From Planctomycetota bacterium (GTDB lineage: Bacteria > Planctomycetota > Phycisphaerae > Sedimentisphaerales > Anaerohalosphaeraceae), in assembly GCA_019456225.1 (NCBI GenBank), contig VRUI01000006.1, positions 35,236 through 99,235 on the forward strand: a stretch of 64,000 nt of DNA, in the 5' to 3' direction. The notes beneath the pieces are model-generated. The model had not been told where the DNA came from and searched no databases. It worked only from the letters and a program-made list of their open reading frames with translations. Within the stretch, counting starts at the first letter, position 1; every line of letters begins with the position of its first letter. A program made the position numbers and the translations under genes. Shown piece by piece: positions 27,143 to 35,848 of this stretch.

Positions 27143-27949
27143 TTATAGTTGTGAGTATTTTGTTGGGATCAGGAACGTCTTTGTTATTTTTGATACTGTG
27201 TCTTTGTATTTTGGCAGCTTTTTCATTCGGTTCCATTCAGGGTGTGCCATGAATGCTTTCCAGTGTTTTTTGTGGGCGTCGATGTCCGATGCTGAGAGCA
27301 TGTATGTCAGGTTCGGCACGTCGCTGCCGATGAGGGTTTCTCCGAAAAAGACGGGTGCGAGTTTTGTATCACGCATTACCTGGATCTCGCCGGTGTTGAA
27401 CATGTCTACTTTCTTGCGGGCCTTGTTTTCGTTGTGGCTTTCGTAAATTCGCACTTCGAACATTCTCTGGGATCTTGTTTTTGTCTGGGCGGGGATCTCC
27501 ATGGCTGGTATGCCCGCAAACGCCTTCATCAGGCGGCTTTCGATCCGAGTGAATGGGGGATTCTTTATGCCGAGTGCGAAATAATCGGTTGCTGCTCTAT
27601 TGTAGTACTTGTCGGCTGCGAGTTTGTCGTTTAGTTTGGCAAAAGTTTGCAGTTTGGGATAGGTGATCAGGACATAGATCGAGAAATCTTCGGGAGCATC
27701 CTTGACGGTGAAAACTCCGACATTATTGAGCGATATACGTTTAAGGGCCGGAAGCAGGGCCTTTTCGAGGTATGTGCTTACGACCTTTTGCTTTTCGGCT
27801 GATTCGATGCGATATACACGCAACTCATAGAACTCCTGTTTCTGTGCGGAGGATTTTATTTTTGCCGAATCGGCAGCATTGTGAGCTGTCGTGCAGGACA
27901 TAGATAGAGTAATTAAGATAGCGGCCAGGATTACGGTAATTTTCTTCAT
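27143..27949 (-). CDS. NIPSNAP-family lipoprotein
   Basis: 268 residues. A lipoprotein signal ends LSMSC. Two ferredoxin-like NIPSNAP modules follow, the first beginning FYELRVYRIESAEKQ (about 39-145) and the second MFEVRIYESHNENKA (about 163-265), with HKKHWKAFMAHPEW near the end. The role of bacterial NIPSNAP proteins is unknown. The same dimeric barrel fold occurs in the neighbouring Dabb protein. AAAAGG precedes the ATG. Confidence 0.85.
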   Translation of the reverse strand: MKKITVILAAILITLSMSCTTAHNAADSAKIKSSAQKQEFYELRVYRIESAEKQKVVSTYLEKALLPALKRISLNNVGVFTVKDAPEDFSIYVLITYPKLQTFAKLNDKLAADKYYNRAATDYFALGIKNPPFTRIESRLMKAFAGIPAMEIPAQTKTRSQRMFEVRIYESHNENKARKKVDMFNTGEIQVMRDTKLAPVFFGETLIGSDVPNLTYMLSASDIDAHKKHWKAFMAHPEWNRMKKLPKYKDTVSKITKTFLIPTKYSQL

Positions 27950-27996
27950 GTCAAATTTTCCTTTTCTAATTGGTTCGTAAGCGGTTTATTATGAAA

Positions 27997-28395
27997 TTAT
28001 TTAATGGCTAACGCCCTGGTTCTGATGAAATCTCCCAAGCCCCGGAATCCGTGGGATTTTGCTAATGCCTTCAGGACGTCTTTTTCAATTAGCGACAGCC
28101 GGATGTTTACCTGTTCGGTTCTTGCGTTGTCATGTGCAGGCAGGGGGGGTGTTTCGTTCATTTCGATCATCGTCGCCACGGCAGCGAACAAAGCTTCCCT
28201 GGTGTTTTTGACACAGGCGTTTGCGGTTTTGCCCTCGCCGTATACATTTGGCATTTCCAGACCCCGGCCATAGAACTCACCGTCCTCATTATCTAAAATA
28301 ATCTGATAATTATCGACGATCTCATGCGCTAAGTCTTTGACTTCCTTATTAAAGGGCCTGTCCATAGACGCATTCTTGATTTTGGCAGTTTTCAT
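27997..28395 (-). CDS. hicB: HicB-type antitoxin
   Basis: 132 residues. A degenerate RNase-H-like HicB domain (YQIILDNEDGEFYGRGLEMPNVYGEGKTA-style start, then ANACVKNTREAL) is followed by a C-terminal ribbon-helix-helix-type region (VNIRLSLIEKDVLKALAKSHG). HicB neutralises the HicA mRNA interferase and represses the operon. It lies downstream of hicA on the same strand. The ATG at 28395 (or 28401) follows AAGG; earlier starts lack a site. The C-terminal DNA-binding part is close to the small palindrome found in the promoter. Confidence 0.8.
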   Translation of the reverse strand: MKTAKIKNASMDRPFNKEVKDLAHEIVDNYQIILDNEDGEFYGRGLEMPNVYGEGKTANACVKNTREALFAAVATMIEMNETPPLPAHDNARTEQVNIRLSLIEKDVLKALAKSHGFRGLGDFIRTRALAIK

Positions 28396-28457
28396 TTTCA
28401 TTGCCTTGCAATTTAATTTCAATCAATTTAACTTTTCGACAGAAATCGATAAAGGCT

Positions 28458-28637
28458 TTACAACTTATCGACTTGTCTTACATAATACGGTTTTACGGTC
28501 GCTTTATGTACCGGGATACTGACTGGATTGCATCCTTTTTTGGTGAAAATGTGGTGCGAGCCGCTTATCCGGGTTAATTCATAGCCTTTATTTTCTAGTT
28601 TCTTTCTTACATTCTTAAATCTTTCCTCTTTAAACAT
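28458..28637 (-). CDS. hicA: HicA-type mRNA interferase toxin
   Basis: 59 residues, the usual HicA size. It has the double-stranded RNA-binding-like fold with the active His in RISGSHHIF and the closing VSIPVHKATVKPYYVRQV. It is expected to cleave mRNA when free of HicB. The ATG at 28637 follows GGAG at 12 bases. A longer frame upstream runs through the promoter and is not real. Confidence 0.88.
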   Translation of the reverse strand: MFKEERFKNVRKKLENKGYELTRISGSHHIFTKKGCNPVSIPVHKATVKPYYVRQVDKL

Positions 28638-28679
28638 ATTAATATCAACTCCGTTTATATATATTATATCAACAGATAA

Positions 28680-28708
28680 AGTATACGCTAAGCTATACAT
28701 TATGTCAA
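28680..28708 (-). promoter_or_regulatory. hicAB promoter with overlapping palindrome
   Basis: On the minus strand TTGACA (28708-28703), 17 bases, TATACT (28685-28680): a near-consensus sigma-70 promoter. The spacer and -10 hold GTATA-GCTTAGCG-TATAC, a likely HicB operator. Confidence 0.75.
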
Positions 28709-28746
28709 GCGTGAAATTACTTGATTTTCAGTATTCTTGATTTTTC

Positions 28747-28775
28747 TTGCAAAAATTGGGGGTTTGTGGTATTGT
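28747..28775 (+). promoter_or_regulatory. Promoter of the DEAD-box helicase gene
   Basis: TTGCAA at 28747, a 17-base spacer and TATTGT at 28770. Confidence 0.5.
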
Positions 28776-28781
28776 CTTGAA

Positions 28782-28984
28782 TAATCGTATCCGGTGAGCC
28801 GGTTCATCTTGCATTTCATGAGGTCTAGTCTCATCTTCCGTAGTGCATAATTTGGGCTGAATCCCCGTTTGCGTGTAGTTATGCGGGTTTATTATAGGCT
28901 TACAGTGTGTGAGCAGGCCTGCTAATACGTCTGCTGGCCCAGACAAGAGTATGGGCAGCAAAATATTTATTTTAGGAAAAAAGA
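28782..28984 (+). promoter_or_regulatory. Long structured 5' leader of the helicase gene
   Basis: About 200 untranslated bases with several stems: ATGAG/CTCAT (28818-28834), the palindrome GCAGGCCTGC (28913-28922) and GTCTG/CAGAC (28929-28944). Long structured leaders are common on cold-shock helicase mRNAs. That use here is inference. Confidence 0.4.
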
Positions 28985-30499
28985 ATGCCATTTAAGAAAA
29001 TTGGGCTCTGTGATGAGCTTGTCCAGGGTATCCTGGCGACGGGGTATACCGCCCCAACAGAAATTCAGGCCGAGGCGATCCCTATCGCTATCGCCGGTAA
29101 GGATATGATCGGCTGCGCACAGACGGGCACCGGTAAGACGGCTGCTTTTGTTCTGCCGATACTTAACCGTATCGCCGGGCGCAGCGGCAAGAAGAAACTT
29201 CGTTCACTTGTAGTTACTCCGACTCGTGAGCTTGCGATGCAGATCGATAAGTCTATCAAGGGTTACGGGCGGTTTACGCGTGTTAAAAGTCTTGCCGTTT
29301 ACGGCGGCAGCCCCATCGACAAACAGATCAAGTTTATAAAGACCGGCGTTGATATTATTGCGGCGACTCCCGGAAGGCTGATCGATCTTATGAACCGCGG
29401 GGTTATCGATCTTTCGTCGATTGAGGTTCTTGTTCTTGACGAGGCCGACCGCATGCTTGATATGGGTTTTATTAACGATATCAAAAAGATCATCGCCAAG
29501 ACTCCCAAGGAGCGGCAGACGCTGCTGTTTTCTGCGACGATGTCGAAAGAGGTTCAGACGCTGACGAAAACGATTCAGCGTTCGCCAAAGATGATCCAGA
29601 TCGGTATAACGAATAATCCTATCGATACTATCACTCAGCATATGTATCCTGTGTCTAGAGAACAGAAGATGGAGCTTTTGCTGTATATGATGAACCGGCA
29701 GCAAATGTATAGTGTTCTGATCTTTTCGCGTACTAAACGCGGTGCTGATAAGATTTGCAAGAAGCTGAAACAGAACGGTATTAAGGCCGAGGCGATTCAC
29801 TCTGACCGTAGTATGCGTCAGCGATTACGGGCGTTGGAAGGTTTCAAACGAGGCACGTACCAGGTTATGGTAGCGACCGATATCGCCGCTCGCGGGATCA
29901 ATGTCGAGGGTATCTCGCATGTATTCAACTATGACGTGCCTGGTTATGCCGAGGATTATGTTCATCGTATCGGAAGGACCGGACGTGCAGAAGCTACCGG
30001 CGATGCGATCACTTTTGTGTCTCAAGATGAGATCGGCGATATGCGCAAGATAGAAAGATTTATCGACCGCAAGTTTAACGATGAGTACTATGACGGATTT
30101 GAATACGGTACGCGTTTTTCGGTGAAGACCGCGCCAATGGGCGCCGGTACTAAGAAGGGCGGCGGACGTGGAAGAACAGCTAGCGGTGCAGGCGGCGGCA
30201 GAGGTAGAAGCGGCGGCCAGGGCGGCAAGTCAAAATCCTACGGCAAAAAGAAGAGTGCAGGCGCCGGACAAGGCGGCGGATCCAAGTACAAGAGCGGCAC
30301 TTACGCCAAAAAGAAAAGTGCCAGTTCGTCTAAAAGCGGCGGAGCAAAGTCCGGCCAAGGTAAAGGCGGGGCAGGGGCGAAATCCAAAAAGAGCTTTAAG
30401 AAAAAAGCAAAGTCAGGCACTGGCGGTGCGAAAGCAGGCGGCGGTTCTTTTAAGCGGTCCAAAAAGAAGTCGGCAAAGAAAAGCAATCGCAGGCCCTAA
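28985..30499 (+). CDS. DEAD-box RNA helicase, RhlE-like
   Basis: 504 residues. The two RecA-like domains show the Q motif (GYTAPTEIQAEAIP), motif I AQTGTGKT (45-52), Ia PTRELA, motif II DEAD (152-155), motif III SAT, and motif VI HRIGRTGRA. The last ~120 residues are a low-complexity Gly-Ser-Lys-Arg tail with many GGRG and KKS steps, likely an RNA-binding region. Such helicases remodel structured RNA in ribosome assembly and cold adaptation. RhlE is the closest style; CsdA-type domains are absent. It is a single gene with its own promoter and leader. Confidence 0.92.
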   Translation: MPFKKIGLCDELVQGILATGYTAPTEIQAEAIPIAIAGKDMIGCAQTGTGKTAAFVLPILNRIAGRSGKKKLRSLVVTPTRELAMQIDKSIKGYGRFTRVKSLAVYGGSPIDKQIKFIKTGVDIIAATPGRLIDLMNRGVIDLSSIEVLVLDEADRMLDMGFINDIKKIIAKTPKERQTLLFSATMSKEVQTLTKTIQRSPKMIQIGITNNPIDTITQHMYPVSREQKMELLLYMMNRQQMYSVLIFSRTKRGADKICKKLKQNGIKAEAIHSDRSMRQRLRALEGFKRGTYQVMVATDIAARGINVEGISHVFNYDVPGYAEDYVHRIGRTGRAEATGDAITFVSQDEIGDMRKIERFIDRKFNDEYYDGFEYGTRFSVKTAPMGAGTKKGGGRGRTASGAGGGRGRSGGQGGKSKSYGKKKSAGAGQGGGSKYKSGTYAKKKSASSSKSGGAKSGQGKGGAGAKSKKSFKKKAKSGTGGAKAGGGSFKRSKKKSAKKSNRRP

Positions 30500-30595
30500 A
30501 AGTTTATCGTCGAGTTTGCGTGTGTGTCGTTCAATCTAATGCTTAGAAATTTGGCAACAGGCGCTTAGGGCTTTTGTATAGGCATACATAATCGC

Positions 30596-30934
30596 TTACT
30601 GTTTTTTTGTGTATTTTGCTACGTGTACTTTTTCCAGTGTTATCATACCGTCGCCGATGATCTCTTCGACTTTCGGCCGCATTTTGCTTATGTTTTCTTC
30701 GGTGTCGATGACCTCGATAATTATCGGCAGGTCCTTGCTGAGTGTCAGGAGGCTTGCTGTGTGGAGTTTGGTGTCTGCTCCAAAACCGGCTATCGCCCGT
30801 ACTACTGTTGCTCCGGCTGCTTTTTCGTTCCTTAGTACGTCTACGATCTCGTGGTAGAGTGCTTTTCCGTGGATCTTGTCGCCCTCATTGACAAAAATCC
30901 GCATGATGATCTGGTCGCCTTCAAGTATCCGCAT
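30596..30934 (-). CDS. DUF190 family protein
   Basis: 112 residues with the PII-like fold of DUF190 (MRILEGDQIIMRIFVNEGDK, GATVVRAIAGFG, LPIIIEVID). DUF190 genes typically accompany crcB, as here: the ATG lies one base after the crcB stop and its ribosome site GGAGG is within the end of crcB. It is probably a regulator or accessory of fluoride export, but no role is proven. Confidence 0.85.
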   Translation of the reverse strand: MRILEGDQIIMRIFVNEGDKIHGKALYHEIVDVLRNEKAAGATVVRAIAGFGADTKLHTASLLTLSKDLPIIIEVIDTEENISKMRPKVEEIIGDGMITLEKVHVAKYTKKQ

Positions 30935-30935
30935 T

Positions 30936-31319
30936 TTATGAACCTCCAACCATTAACCTGGCAGCAGCCAGTCCTAAAATTGTCGCAATAAGGCCAAGTA
31001 TGACATTTAGAGCGATGTTTGAGCCGGCAAGGAGCCACTGGGAGTCTTCGATGTACTTGTATGTCTCCATGCTGAAGGTCGAAAAGGTGGTTAAGGCTCC
31101 CAGAAAGCCTACTGTTACGGCCATTTTCATGTCTGCGCTAATTATATCGGTTGTTTGTGCGATGTGCATAACAAAACCGATCAGAAAACATCCCAGAACG
31201 TTAACTGCCAGGGTGCCAAAGGCGAATTTGTCGCCGGAAATATTCGAAACCAATGTGCTGAGTCCGTATCTGCTTAGTGCTCCGATGGAACCGGCAAGGG
31301 CGATAAGTAATATCTGCAA
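30936..31319 (-). CDS. crcB: Fluoride channel CrcB/Fluc
   Basis: 127 residues with four membrane helices, the size of a Fluc dimer subunit. Family marks are GSIGALSRYG, GTLAVNVLGCFLIG with the pore Asn, and GFLGALTTFSTFSMET with the Phe box. It exports fluoride from the cytoplasm. The start is TTG at 31319 with a strong GGAAAGG site. No fluoride riboswitch core is visible upstream. It is translationally coupled to the DUF190 gene. Confidence 0.92.
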   Translation of the reverse strand: MQILLIALAGSIGALSRYGLSTLVSNISGDKFAFGTLAVNVLGCFLIGFVMHIAQTTDIISADMKMAVTVGFLGALTTFSTFSMETYKYIEDSQWLLAGSNIALNVILGLIATILGLAAARLMVGGS

Positions 31320-31450
31320 TATTTTCCTTTCCTGAAGATTGGCATTATAGCGGTGGTCACAAAGCCGCGACGAGAATATTTAACCACAGATCGTGTGGGT
31401 TTTCACGGATTAAAAGCAAAAAAAACTTCACCCCCCGATGATGATCAACT

Positions 31451-31474
31451 CAAACTGACCGGTTGGCCAGTTTG
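31451..31474. repeat. CAAACTG palindrome
   Basis: CAAACTG-ACCGGTTGGC-CAGTTTG, related to 24004-24026. The rest of the gap before the response regulator holds TATAATG repeats and a TCGGCC/GGCCGA hairpin at 31514-31529. Confidence 0.6.
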
Positions 31475-31579
31475 AAATGAATAATGTCTATTGTATAATG
31501 TATAATGAATGATTCGGCCTTGCGGCCGAGGCTGTTTTATAATTATTGCCTTATTTCAGAACTAAGAGACCTTTTGCTT

Positions 31580-31987
31580 TCAGCTTACTTCCAGCTTGAT
31601 GAGTCCGAGTTTTTCTATTTCTTCATAGAGTTTATTTTTGTCTACAGGTTTGACGACATACGCTTCACAGCCCTCTGTAAAGGCACCCATTACACTTTTT
31701 GAATCGTCAAGAGCTGTCGTCATAATCGCTTTTACGCGATCAAGGCCATCTATTGCATGTTCGCTTTCGATCTGACGGACAGCTTTTAGAGCATCGCGGC
31801 CATCCATATTGGGCATCATGATGTCAAAACAGATCAGATCGTAAGGGTTACTCTCGTCTAAAGCCTGGCGAAAGGCCGCAACAGCTTCAATTCCATCAAT
31901 GGCAACATCACATTCGAAATATAGTGACAAATACCTCTGCATCAATGTTCGGGCGGCGAATTCATCTTCAACTATCAAGCACTTCAT
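31580..31987 (-). CDS. Single-domain response regulator
   Basis: 135 residues, a receiver domain only, with acidic residues in VEDEF, phospho-acceptor Asp55 in FDIMMPNMDG, Thr in MTTAL and Lys in YVVKPVD. It lies 26 bases after the hybrid kinase on the same strand, so it is a natural partner of that phosphorelay. It is a close paralogue of the receiver in the HPt protein at 7049-7873, sharing IES-x-x-x-I-x-GLD-x-VK and F-x-EGCEAYV. Confidence 0.9.
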   Translation of the reverse strand: MKCLIVEDEFAARTLMQRYLSLYFECDVAIDGIEAVAAFRQALDESNPYDLICFDIMMPNMDGRDALKAVRQIESEHAIDGLDRVKAIMTTALDDSKSVMGAFTEGCEAYVVKPVDKNKLYEEIEKLGLIKLEVS

Positions 31988-32013
31988 TGTAATCTCCTTT
32001 ATTGTTAACTTGT

Positions 32014-34920
32014 CTATTTCACTTTCCGGGTATTAGTTTGTTCTTTTGCTTTTTGGATCCAGTTTGGCTGAGAGATGAAGGATCTAACTTTCTCAAATTC
32101 CTTTTCCATCTCAGCGAACATTGATTCTGCGTTTTCCAGTTTTCCATCCTTGCCTGCAATTTCCAGCAGAAAAGCTGCCTCCTTCAAACTGTCTGCACTG
32201 ATAGTCGCAGCCGAGCCCTTTATTGTGTGGGCCAGCAAATTAATTATCTTTGCATTTTCCGTCTTTACGGCTTGGGCCAGCGCTTCAATGCGGGGAAGAG
32301 TATCCTCCAGCCATCCTTCTGCGATTTCTGCGATAAACTCTTCGTCGTCATCGCCGACACGATCAAGTAAAACAGGCCAATCGATAACTACCTCATCACT
32401 TTCTATTGCAGCGTCACTGATGGACCGATTAAGCTTGTCAACTTCATCCTTAACAGTCTCGATACTTTCAGTCACTGAACTGCTTTGCTCTTTATGGATT
32501 GCCGGCAAGTACTTGTCAAGCATTTCAAAGAGTTTATCGCGGTCGACGGGTTTTGTAAGATAGCCATCACAGCCTGCTTTGAGGCATTTCTGCTCATCGC
32601 CTTTCATCGCATTAGCGGTCAGCGCTACTATCGGTGTTTTTATCCCTGCTTTTCTGATCTCAGCTGTTGCCTCATAGCCATTGACGTTCGGCATTTGAAT
32701 ATCCATAAAGATTATATCAAACGATTGGCTCTTAGCTTGTTCAACAGCGATTGCACCGTCACTGGCAATCGTCACTTCAACTCCGACTTTTTCCAGCATT
32801 CGCCGGATAACTTTCTGGTTGGTTTTGACGTCTTCAACCACAAGACAGTTGCCGGTATAATTAACATGTGCGTTTTCAATTCCCTCGATCTTATCTGTCT
32901 TAGTTTTATTATGTCCGTCCAGCAATGTCTGCTTTGTTACATCGACGCCTACAGGTATTACAAGCGAAAAGACCGATCCCTTACCAACTTCACTGGTTAC
33001 GGAAAGCTCCCCTCCCATAAGTTCTGTAAGCTGTTTAGTAATGGTTAGCCCCAGCCCGGTGCCGCCGTATTTACGGGTGTGGCTCCCATCTGCCTGGGTA
33101 AACGATTCAAATATTACCTCCAGCCTGTCCTGGGGTATTCCGATACCGGTATCGTCAACATCAAAACGTATATACGGCTGATTGTCTTTATCGACAAGAG
33201 AAACATTTATATGTATATGTCCCTGTTCGGTGAATTTTATGGCATTATTGACAAGGTTGATCAGGCACTGATTCAGGCGTGTTGGATCGGTGCGAATTTG
33301 TGCAGGAAGGTCTTTGCTTTCGTTTATCTTAAATCCGAGGGATTTTTTTTCTACCATTGGTTTCAGCATACGCTTGATGGAATTAAATATTCCTTCTAAT
33401 GAACAGTCGATTATTTCTATGTCGAGTTGGCCTGCTTCAATCTTGGAAAAGTCCAGGATATCGTTGATAAGCGCCAGCAGATTTTTACTTGATTCTCTGA
33501 TGATATCAATATCCAGTCTTTGCTCATCGGTAAGTTCTTCATCTGCCAGTAGATCAGAAAATCCAATAATAGCGTTCATAGGTGTGCGGATCTCATGGCT
33601 CATATTAGCAAGAAACTCGCTCTTGGCAATATTGGCCATCTCGGCCTGTGTGGCCATATCATTGGCACGTGCGGTAGCTTCCATAAGCCGGTCGTTGACA
33701 TATTCGATTTCTTTTCGGGCGGTCTCGGCGTCTTCCATTAATTTTACAGATGTACGGTGTGATTTATCCAGGGCTTCATTACGTATTTCTAAAACTTTGT
33801 TGACGGACTGCAACACGGTCTGCTGCATACAGATGCCGCGGTCCGTCCGGCGCAGCAGGATATACACAAACCCAAACAGTCCACCCAGAAGAAGCACTGC
33901 CGCCCCTGACGAGGCAATGAGGAGTCGATGGAACGCAGCTTTTTTTTCAGAGAGGTCGTGCATAACTATCAGGTTGCCGACGTCTGTGCCGGAGGCGTCT
34001 ATCAGGAGGTGTGCCATAATTCGCCACGACTTGCCGTCGAATTCCGCTTCGGTGGTTACTCCTCCGTGCGTATGTTCTTCTTCGCCGACAAAATGGGCAG
34101 CTTCGTCGGGGAAATGTCCCAGAGACGAGTAGATAATTACATCGTCGGGAAATCTATTCCAGTCGGCATCACGGCCCAGCATCTTCATACCCGATTCCCA
34201 CTTTTGACGATTCAGGCTGTCCTTGTAAATAACCGCCGCCAATTCAAGCTGGTGTTCTTCGGAAATATCTTTCAAAACATCCTCGATCTCCTTGCCCAGT
34301 TCCAGATAACCGATGAGTATCTCACCGTCAAAGATCGGCCGCACCACCCGCAGTGTCAATGTGCCAAGAGATCCCAACTCGATACCCGAGGCTATCTGCC
34401 CTGTGCGCTCAGCCTCAAGCGTAGTGAAACGATCGATCAGTCCTCCGATCTTGCCGGGGTTGTGGACACGCAGCAGGTTTACCCTGTCAGGCCGTTGGAA
34501 GTAGAAGTGTGTGATGGCGTGCCTGTCCCGAAGTTGCGACAAGAGAGGTTCGTAGTTCGCAAGCAGGCGGTCTCTGTCTTGTGCCTTGAGGGCATCGATA
34601 AGACTTCTGTCACGAAGCAAAACATCTTCAATCGCGGATAACATTTCGGTTTGTTTTTCCAGAAATTCATTTAAATCATATGATACCGCCTTCAGTTTAT
34701 CCCGGCTGGACTGCTTGAGATGTCTTTGATGTGCGTTTAGCATAACCGCTGAGAAACCGCCGACAAGCAGCAGCAGCACAGCGGCCAGCGGAACCAGCAA
34801 ACGCTTCTGGACCGGTTTAACTGAGTCATCTCCTACAGACGCAGATTTCCACGAAGCCGCGTTGTCTTTGATTGTACTTAAAACGTTCATTTTGTTTCCT
34901 GATTTTGCGGAATTAGCCAT
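32014..34920 (-). CDS. Hybrid histidine kinase (sensor - HisKA - HATPase - receiver - HPt)
   Basis: 968 residues. The first membrane helix lies near 43-63 and the second near 335-358. The ~270-residue loop between them looks like a Cache-type extracytoplasmic sensor ([47 protein letters not shown]). A coiled coil then leads to HisKA with His442 in [13 protein letters not shown], a HATPase (DTGIGIP, GTGLGL), a receiver with Asp740 in FMDIQMPN, and an HPt with His898 in [10 protein letters not shown]. All steps of a phosphorelay are present on one chain. The output is probably the downstream single-domain regulator at 31580. The ligand is unknown. Confidence 0.93.
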   Translation of the reverse strand: MANSAKSGNKMNVLSTIKDNAASWKSASVGDDSVKPVQKRLLVPLAAVLLLLVGGFSAVMLNAHQRHLKQSSRDKLKAVSYDLNEFLEKQTEMLSAIEDVLLRDRSLIDALKAQDRDRLLANYEPLLSQLRDRHAITHFYFQRPDRVNLLRVHNPGKIGGLIDRFTTLEAERTGQIASGIELGSLGTLTLRVVRPIFDGEILIGYLELGKEIEDVLKDISEEHQLELAAVIYKDSLNRQKWESGMKMLGRDADWNRFPDDVIIYSSLGHFPDEAAHFVGEEEHTHGGVTTEAEFDGKSWRIMAHLLIDASGTDVGNLIVMHDLSEKKAAFHRLLIASSGAAVLLLGGLFGFVYILLRRTDRGICMQQTVLQSVNKVLEIRNEALDKSHRTSVKLMEDAETARKEIEYVNDRLMEATARANDMATQAEMANIAKSEFLANMSHEIRTPMNAIIGFSDLLADEELTDEQRLDIDIIRESSKNLLALINDILDFSKIEAGQLDIEIIDCSLEGIFNSIKRMLKPMVEKKSLGFKINESKDLPAQIRTDPTRLNQCLINLVNNAIKFTEQGHIHINVSLVDKDNQPYIRFDVDDTGIGIPQDRLEVIFESFTQADGSHTRKYGGTGLGLTITKQLTELMGGELSVTSEVGKGSVFSLVIPVGVDVTKQTLLDGHNKTKTDKIEGIENAHVNYTGNCLVVEDVKTNQKVIRRMLEKVGVEVTIASDGAIAVEQAKSQSFDIIFMDIQMPNVNGYEATAEIRKAGIKTPIVALTANAMKGDEQKCLKAGCDGYLTKPVDRDKLFEMLDKYLPAIHKEQSSSVTESIETVKDEVDKLNRSISDAAIESDEVVIDWPVLLDRVGDDDEEFIAEIAEGWLEDTLPRIEALAQAVKTENAKIINLLAHTIKGSAATISADSLKEAAFLLEIAGKDGKLENAESMFAEMEKEFEKVRSFISQPNWIQKAKEQTNTRKVK

Positions 34921-35007
34921 GCCATTGGTTGAAAGGGCCGCACACTATATTATATCAGCCAAATACTATGCTTACTTAACCACAAAGGAACGTTATCGAG
35001 CAAAAAG

Positions 35008-35070
35008 CACGCTTACTTTACAGCAAATCACGCTTCATTTTCATCAAATCACGCTTACTTTGTCACAGAT
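35008..35070 (+). repeat. 21-base tandem repeat (3 units)
   Basis: Three adjacent 21-base units each starting CACGCTT (35008, 35029, 35050), with a diverged partial unit just before near 34968. It lies in the gap between the divergent hybrid kinase and blaI genes. Confidence 0.75.
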
Positions 35071-35362
35071 AAAACTTGCAATGCGTGATGTAAGCTCACA
35101 TTTAGCCATTGTAAGCCTTCGGAATAGTGTTATTGCCCTGATTTATGACATTTTCAATTTTTCTGATGAAATTAGACCAAAAACACAAAAATTCTTTTTT
35201 TTTCTGTAACGGGTCCGCTGTTTTGGCGTCTTATACTATAGTTCTGGCGGCATTTTATGCGGATTTTGTTTGAAAATTAAAGATTTTTAGTAGGGCCTAT
35301 GATTGTAACTGTCGTTTCCTAATAGACTTAGAGAAATGAGGTTTTTTTTTTACAAAGCCTTT

Positions 35363-35433
35363 ACTAATTATTTAGTACTAATTAGTTGACACGATGAATA
35401 CCAGGTGGTATTATTTCTACTAATGAATTAATA
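35363..35433 (+). promoter_or_regulatory. blaI promoter with likely BlaI operators
   Basis: TTGACA at 35386, a 17-base spacer, TATTAT at 35409. The perfect palindrome ACTAATTAGT (35377-35386) touches the -35 box. ACTAATTATTTAGT (35363-35376) lies just before it and ACTAATGAATTAAT (35419-35432) just after the -10. The layout suits a repressor that shuts its own promoter. Confidence 0.7.
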
Positions 35434-35458
35434 GAACTATTTTTTAAGGGGCAAAAAT

Positions 35459-35848
35459 ATGGCAAGGCGCACATCCAGGTATCCCACTGAACTCGAACTG
35501 GAAATATTGAAGATTTTGTGGCGAGATAGACAGGCAACTGTTCGTCAGGTCAAAAAACAGCTGTTGGGTTTTAGGGACCTGGCGTACACATCTGTGATGA
35601 CCATAATGACCATAATGACAGAAAAGGGATATCTCAAGCGCAGCAAGAAAGACAACTACTATATCTATAAGCCAAAGATTACAGAGGCGGAAACCACTTC
35701 CGGAATGCTTGGTGATATCGTGGAGCGTCTTTTCGACGGATCGGCGACGGCTGCTATGGTTAACCTCCTTGAGACCGGAGATATTGACAAAGCTGAACTT
35801 GCTAAACTCCGCAAGCTCATAACCCGTAAGGGAAAGGAGGTGCAGTAA
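35459..35848 (+). CDS. blaI: BlaI/MecI-family transcriptional repressor
   Basis: 129 residues. A winged-helix domain (PTELELEILKILWRDRQATVRQV, then TSVMTIMTIMTEKGYLKR) is followed by a helical dimerisation part. BlaI repressors are inactivated by cleavage triggered by a BlaR1-type M56 protease, which is encoded next with a 1-base overlap. No beta-lactamase gene is nearby, so the regulated trait is unknown. Three ACTAA-type palindromes lie round its promoter, pointing to autoregulation. Confidence 0.9.
   Translation: MARRTSRYPTELELEILKILWRDRQATVRQVKKQLLGFRDLAYTSVMTIMTIMTEKGYLKRSKKDNYYIYKPKITEAETTSGMLGDIVERLFDGSATAAMVNLLETGDIDKAELAKLRKLITRKGKEVQ

Noticed and set aside
28728..28991. 87-codon open frame antisense to the helicase leader
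   Set aside because: It lies over the promoter and stems of the leader and has no coding signature.
31320..31450. Fluoride riboswitch before crcB
   Set aside because: No GGCGAUGG-type start or CUGAUG core could be found on the minus strand.
34862..35209. 115-codon open frame containing repeated ITL residues
   Set aside because: It is produced by the 21-base tandem repeat, which has no stop in this frame.
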